Assembly (NCBI GenBank): GCA_016934695.1
Contig: JAFGSH010000178.1
Span: 1 to 6,886 of the forward strand
Source of the DNA: Deltaproteobacteria bacterium
GTDB lineage: Bacteria > Desulfobacterota > Syntrophia > Syntrophales > UBA2210
Direction: 5' to 3'
DNA: 6,886 nt
Shown here piece after piece: positions 5,720 to 6,886 of this stretch. How positions within the stretch are numbered: position 1 is the first letter of the stretch; each line of letters opens with the position of its first letter. The position numbers and the translations under genes are program-made. Under the pieces are notes generated by a model, which made no database searches, was not told the DNA's origin, and was given only the letters and a program-made list of their open reading frames with translations.

Positions 5720-6886
5720 TTAGACGGAGCTGCGTCTTTTGGGTCTCCTGCCGCGGGAAGGTCGATAGGTCCTTCTCCTGGGTGGTTTGCCTCCCCGGGG
5801 GCCGATATCCTCTTGGAAGGGATCCCCTCCTATCCAGAGAGGAACGATCCTCTGTCTTCGAATCAGTGACCGCAAGCCGGGGAGATCTCGCTTCGTCAGG
5901 AATGTAAGCGCCTTTCCCTTCCTTCCCATTCTTCCCGAACGTCCGGTGCGGTGGGTGTACTGTTCTCCGTCTCCCGGGAAATCCCAATTGATCACGTGCG
6001 AGACGTTGGAAAAGTCGAGCCCCCTCCCGGCAACATCGGTGGCGATCAGGTAACGCACCTTGTTGTTCCGATAGTTTCGATAAATGGAAGACCGCTTCTC
6101 CTGGCTCAGTCCTGCATGAATATATTCTATATTCTTAAAGTGTTGCCTCATATTTTTGAACAGGGAGTCCACCTTGTGGCGGGCGTTGCAGAAGATGATC
6201 GCCTGGACAATCTCCTCTTCCTCGAGGTACCGTACCAGCTCCGCCTCCTTGTCTTTCGCCTGCAGGTATTCGAAGTAGTGTTCGATACTCTCCGGGGAGG
6301 GTCTTTCGTCGATGAGGGAGATATGGTGAGGATTGCGGAGGGTCTTGTTGACCAGTTTTCGTATGTCGCCATCCATCGTGGCGGCGAAGAGGAGCGTCTG
6401 ATGCTCCTGAAGGATGCAGGACATGATAAACTCGACATCCTCCAGAAAGCCTATCTTCAAGAGTTCATCGGCTTCGTCCAGGATAACGCACTTCACGTGG
6501 GACAGGTTGACCACCCCGTCATACATCAGATCGATCAGCCGCCCCGGCGTTGCAACCAGGATATGCACCTTGTGATTGAGTTTTGCCACTTGAATGCTCT
6601 TGCTGAATCCCCCGTACACCGCGAAGGGGACGATGTCGGTCTGAACCGCTATCTTATGGATCTCGTCCACGTACTGGAGGCACAATTCGCGGGTGGGGAC
6701 GATCACGAGGGCCTGGATGGCATTAAGAGTTGGATCGACCTTCTGAACGAGGGGAATGGCACATGCCGCCGTTTTCCCGGAACCGGTTTCTGCGAGGGCG
6801 CACAGGTCCTTCCCGGCGGAAATCACCGGGTACGACGCCTCCTGAATGGGCGTCATCTCATCATACCCCATATTCACGATCGACTC
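5720..6886 (-). CDS. DEAD-box RNA helicase, 5' end cut by the window
   Basis: The frame is open from the window edge to TAA at 5722-5720, giving 388 visible residues of an ATP-dependent RNA helicase. The motifs appear in order: Q-motif MGYDEMTPIQ (6-15), motif I AETGSGKT (32-39), Ia PTREL (64-68), Ib TPGR (113-116), II DEAD (137-140), III AAT (168-170), IV IIFC (230-233), V ATDVAGRGLD (282-291) and VI HRTGRSGR (312-319). About 40 residues follow motif VI's domain, ending in an Arg/Lys/Pro-rich basic tail (from about 363) that could help RNA binding. Only a short N-terminal piece ahead of the Q-motif is missing. Motif III is normally SAT; here it is AAT. Such proteins act in ribosome assembly, RNA decay or cold growth; which applies here cannot be told. 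A GTG at 6877 lies inside the conserved region and is unlikely to be the start. Confidence 0.94.
   Translation of the reverse strand, partial: ESIVNMGYDEMTPIQEASYPVISAGKDLCALAETGSGKTAACAIPLVQKVDPTLNAIQALVIVPTRELCLQYVDEIHKIAVQTDIVPFAVYGGFSKSIQVAKLNHKVHILVATPGRLIDLMYDGVVNLSHVKCVILDEADELLKIGFLEDVEFIMSCILQEHQTLLFAATMDGDIRKLVNKTLRNPHHISLIDERPSPESIEHYFEYLQAKDKEAELVRYLEEEEIVQAIIFCNARHKVDSLFKNMRQHFKNIEYIHAGLSQEKRSSIYRNYRNNKVRYLIATDVAGRGLDFSNVSHVINWDFPGDGEQYTHRTGRSGRMGRKGKALTFLTKRDLPGLRSLIRRQRIVPLWIGGDPFQEDIGPRGGKPPRRRTYRPSRGRRPKRRSSV

Noticed and set aside
5448..5987. A 179-codon - strand frame starting inside the helicase gene
   Set aside because: Its first part is an out-of-frame reading of the helicase end, and the remainder is basic, motif-free sequence.

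Overview
The window looks like chromosomal DNA of moderately high GC content from an anaerobic bacterium. The strongest clue is a ferredoxin-type 2-oxoacid oxidoreductase with its gamma and alpha parts fused, next to a thiolase. A small cysteine-rich protein of a family I recall mainly from Desulfobacterota (the former Deltaproteobacteria) points the same way. The taxonomic guess is inference: there is no rRNA or other phylogenetic marker here. I see no mobile element, CRISPR array, tRNA or phage gene.

Layout on the + strand: the 3' end of an SMP-30/gluconolactonase/LRE-type beta-propeller gene (1-428); a small DUF6125-like gene (669-1178); a 286-base gap; then a two-gene operon for the fused gamma-alpha subunit (1465-3186) and the beta subunit (3201-4067) of a 2-oxoacid:ferredoxin oxidoreductase. 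Layout on the - strand, convergent with that operon: a thiolase (5434-4223), preceded by a 285-base gap, and the 5'-truncated body of a DEAD-box RNA helicase (6886-5720).

The two oxidoreductase subunits clearly work together. They should convert a 2-oxoacid plus CoA into acyl-CoA, CO2 and reduced ferredoxin, or run the reverse carboxylation. The thiolase handles acyl-CoA/acetyl-CoA, so a metabolic link is plausible, but it is transcribed from the opposite strand and is not part of the operon. The lactonase-like gene, the DUF6125-like gene and the helicase have no visible functional tie to these.

The most notable features are departures from family norms rather than a wholly new system. In the beta subunit, the cysteine expected in the GIGC segment is a glutamine, and a new cysteine lies ten residues later. 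The thiolase has an unusual cysteine-rich active-site segment and a changed CoA-binding loop. The helicase has AAT in place of SAT in motif III. The DUF6125-like protein has seven cysteines in 169 residues. I did not find convincing evidence of a completely undescribed system.
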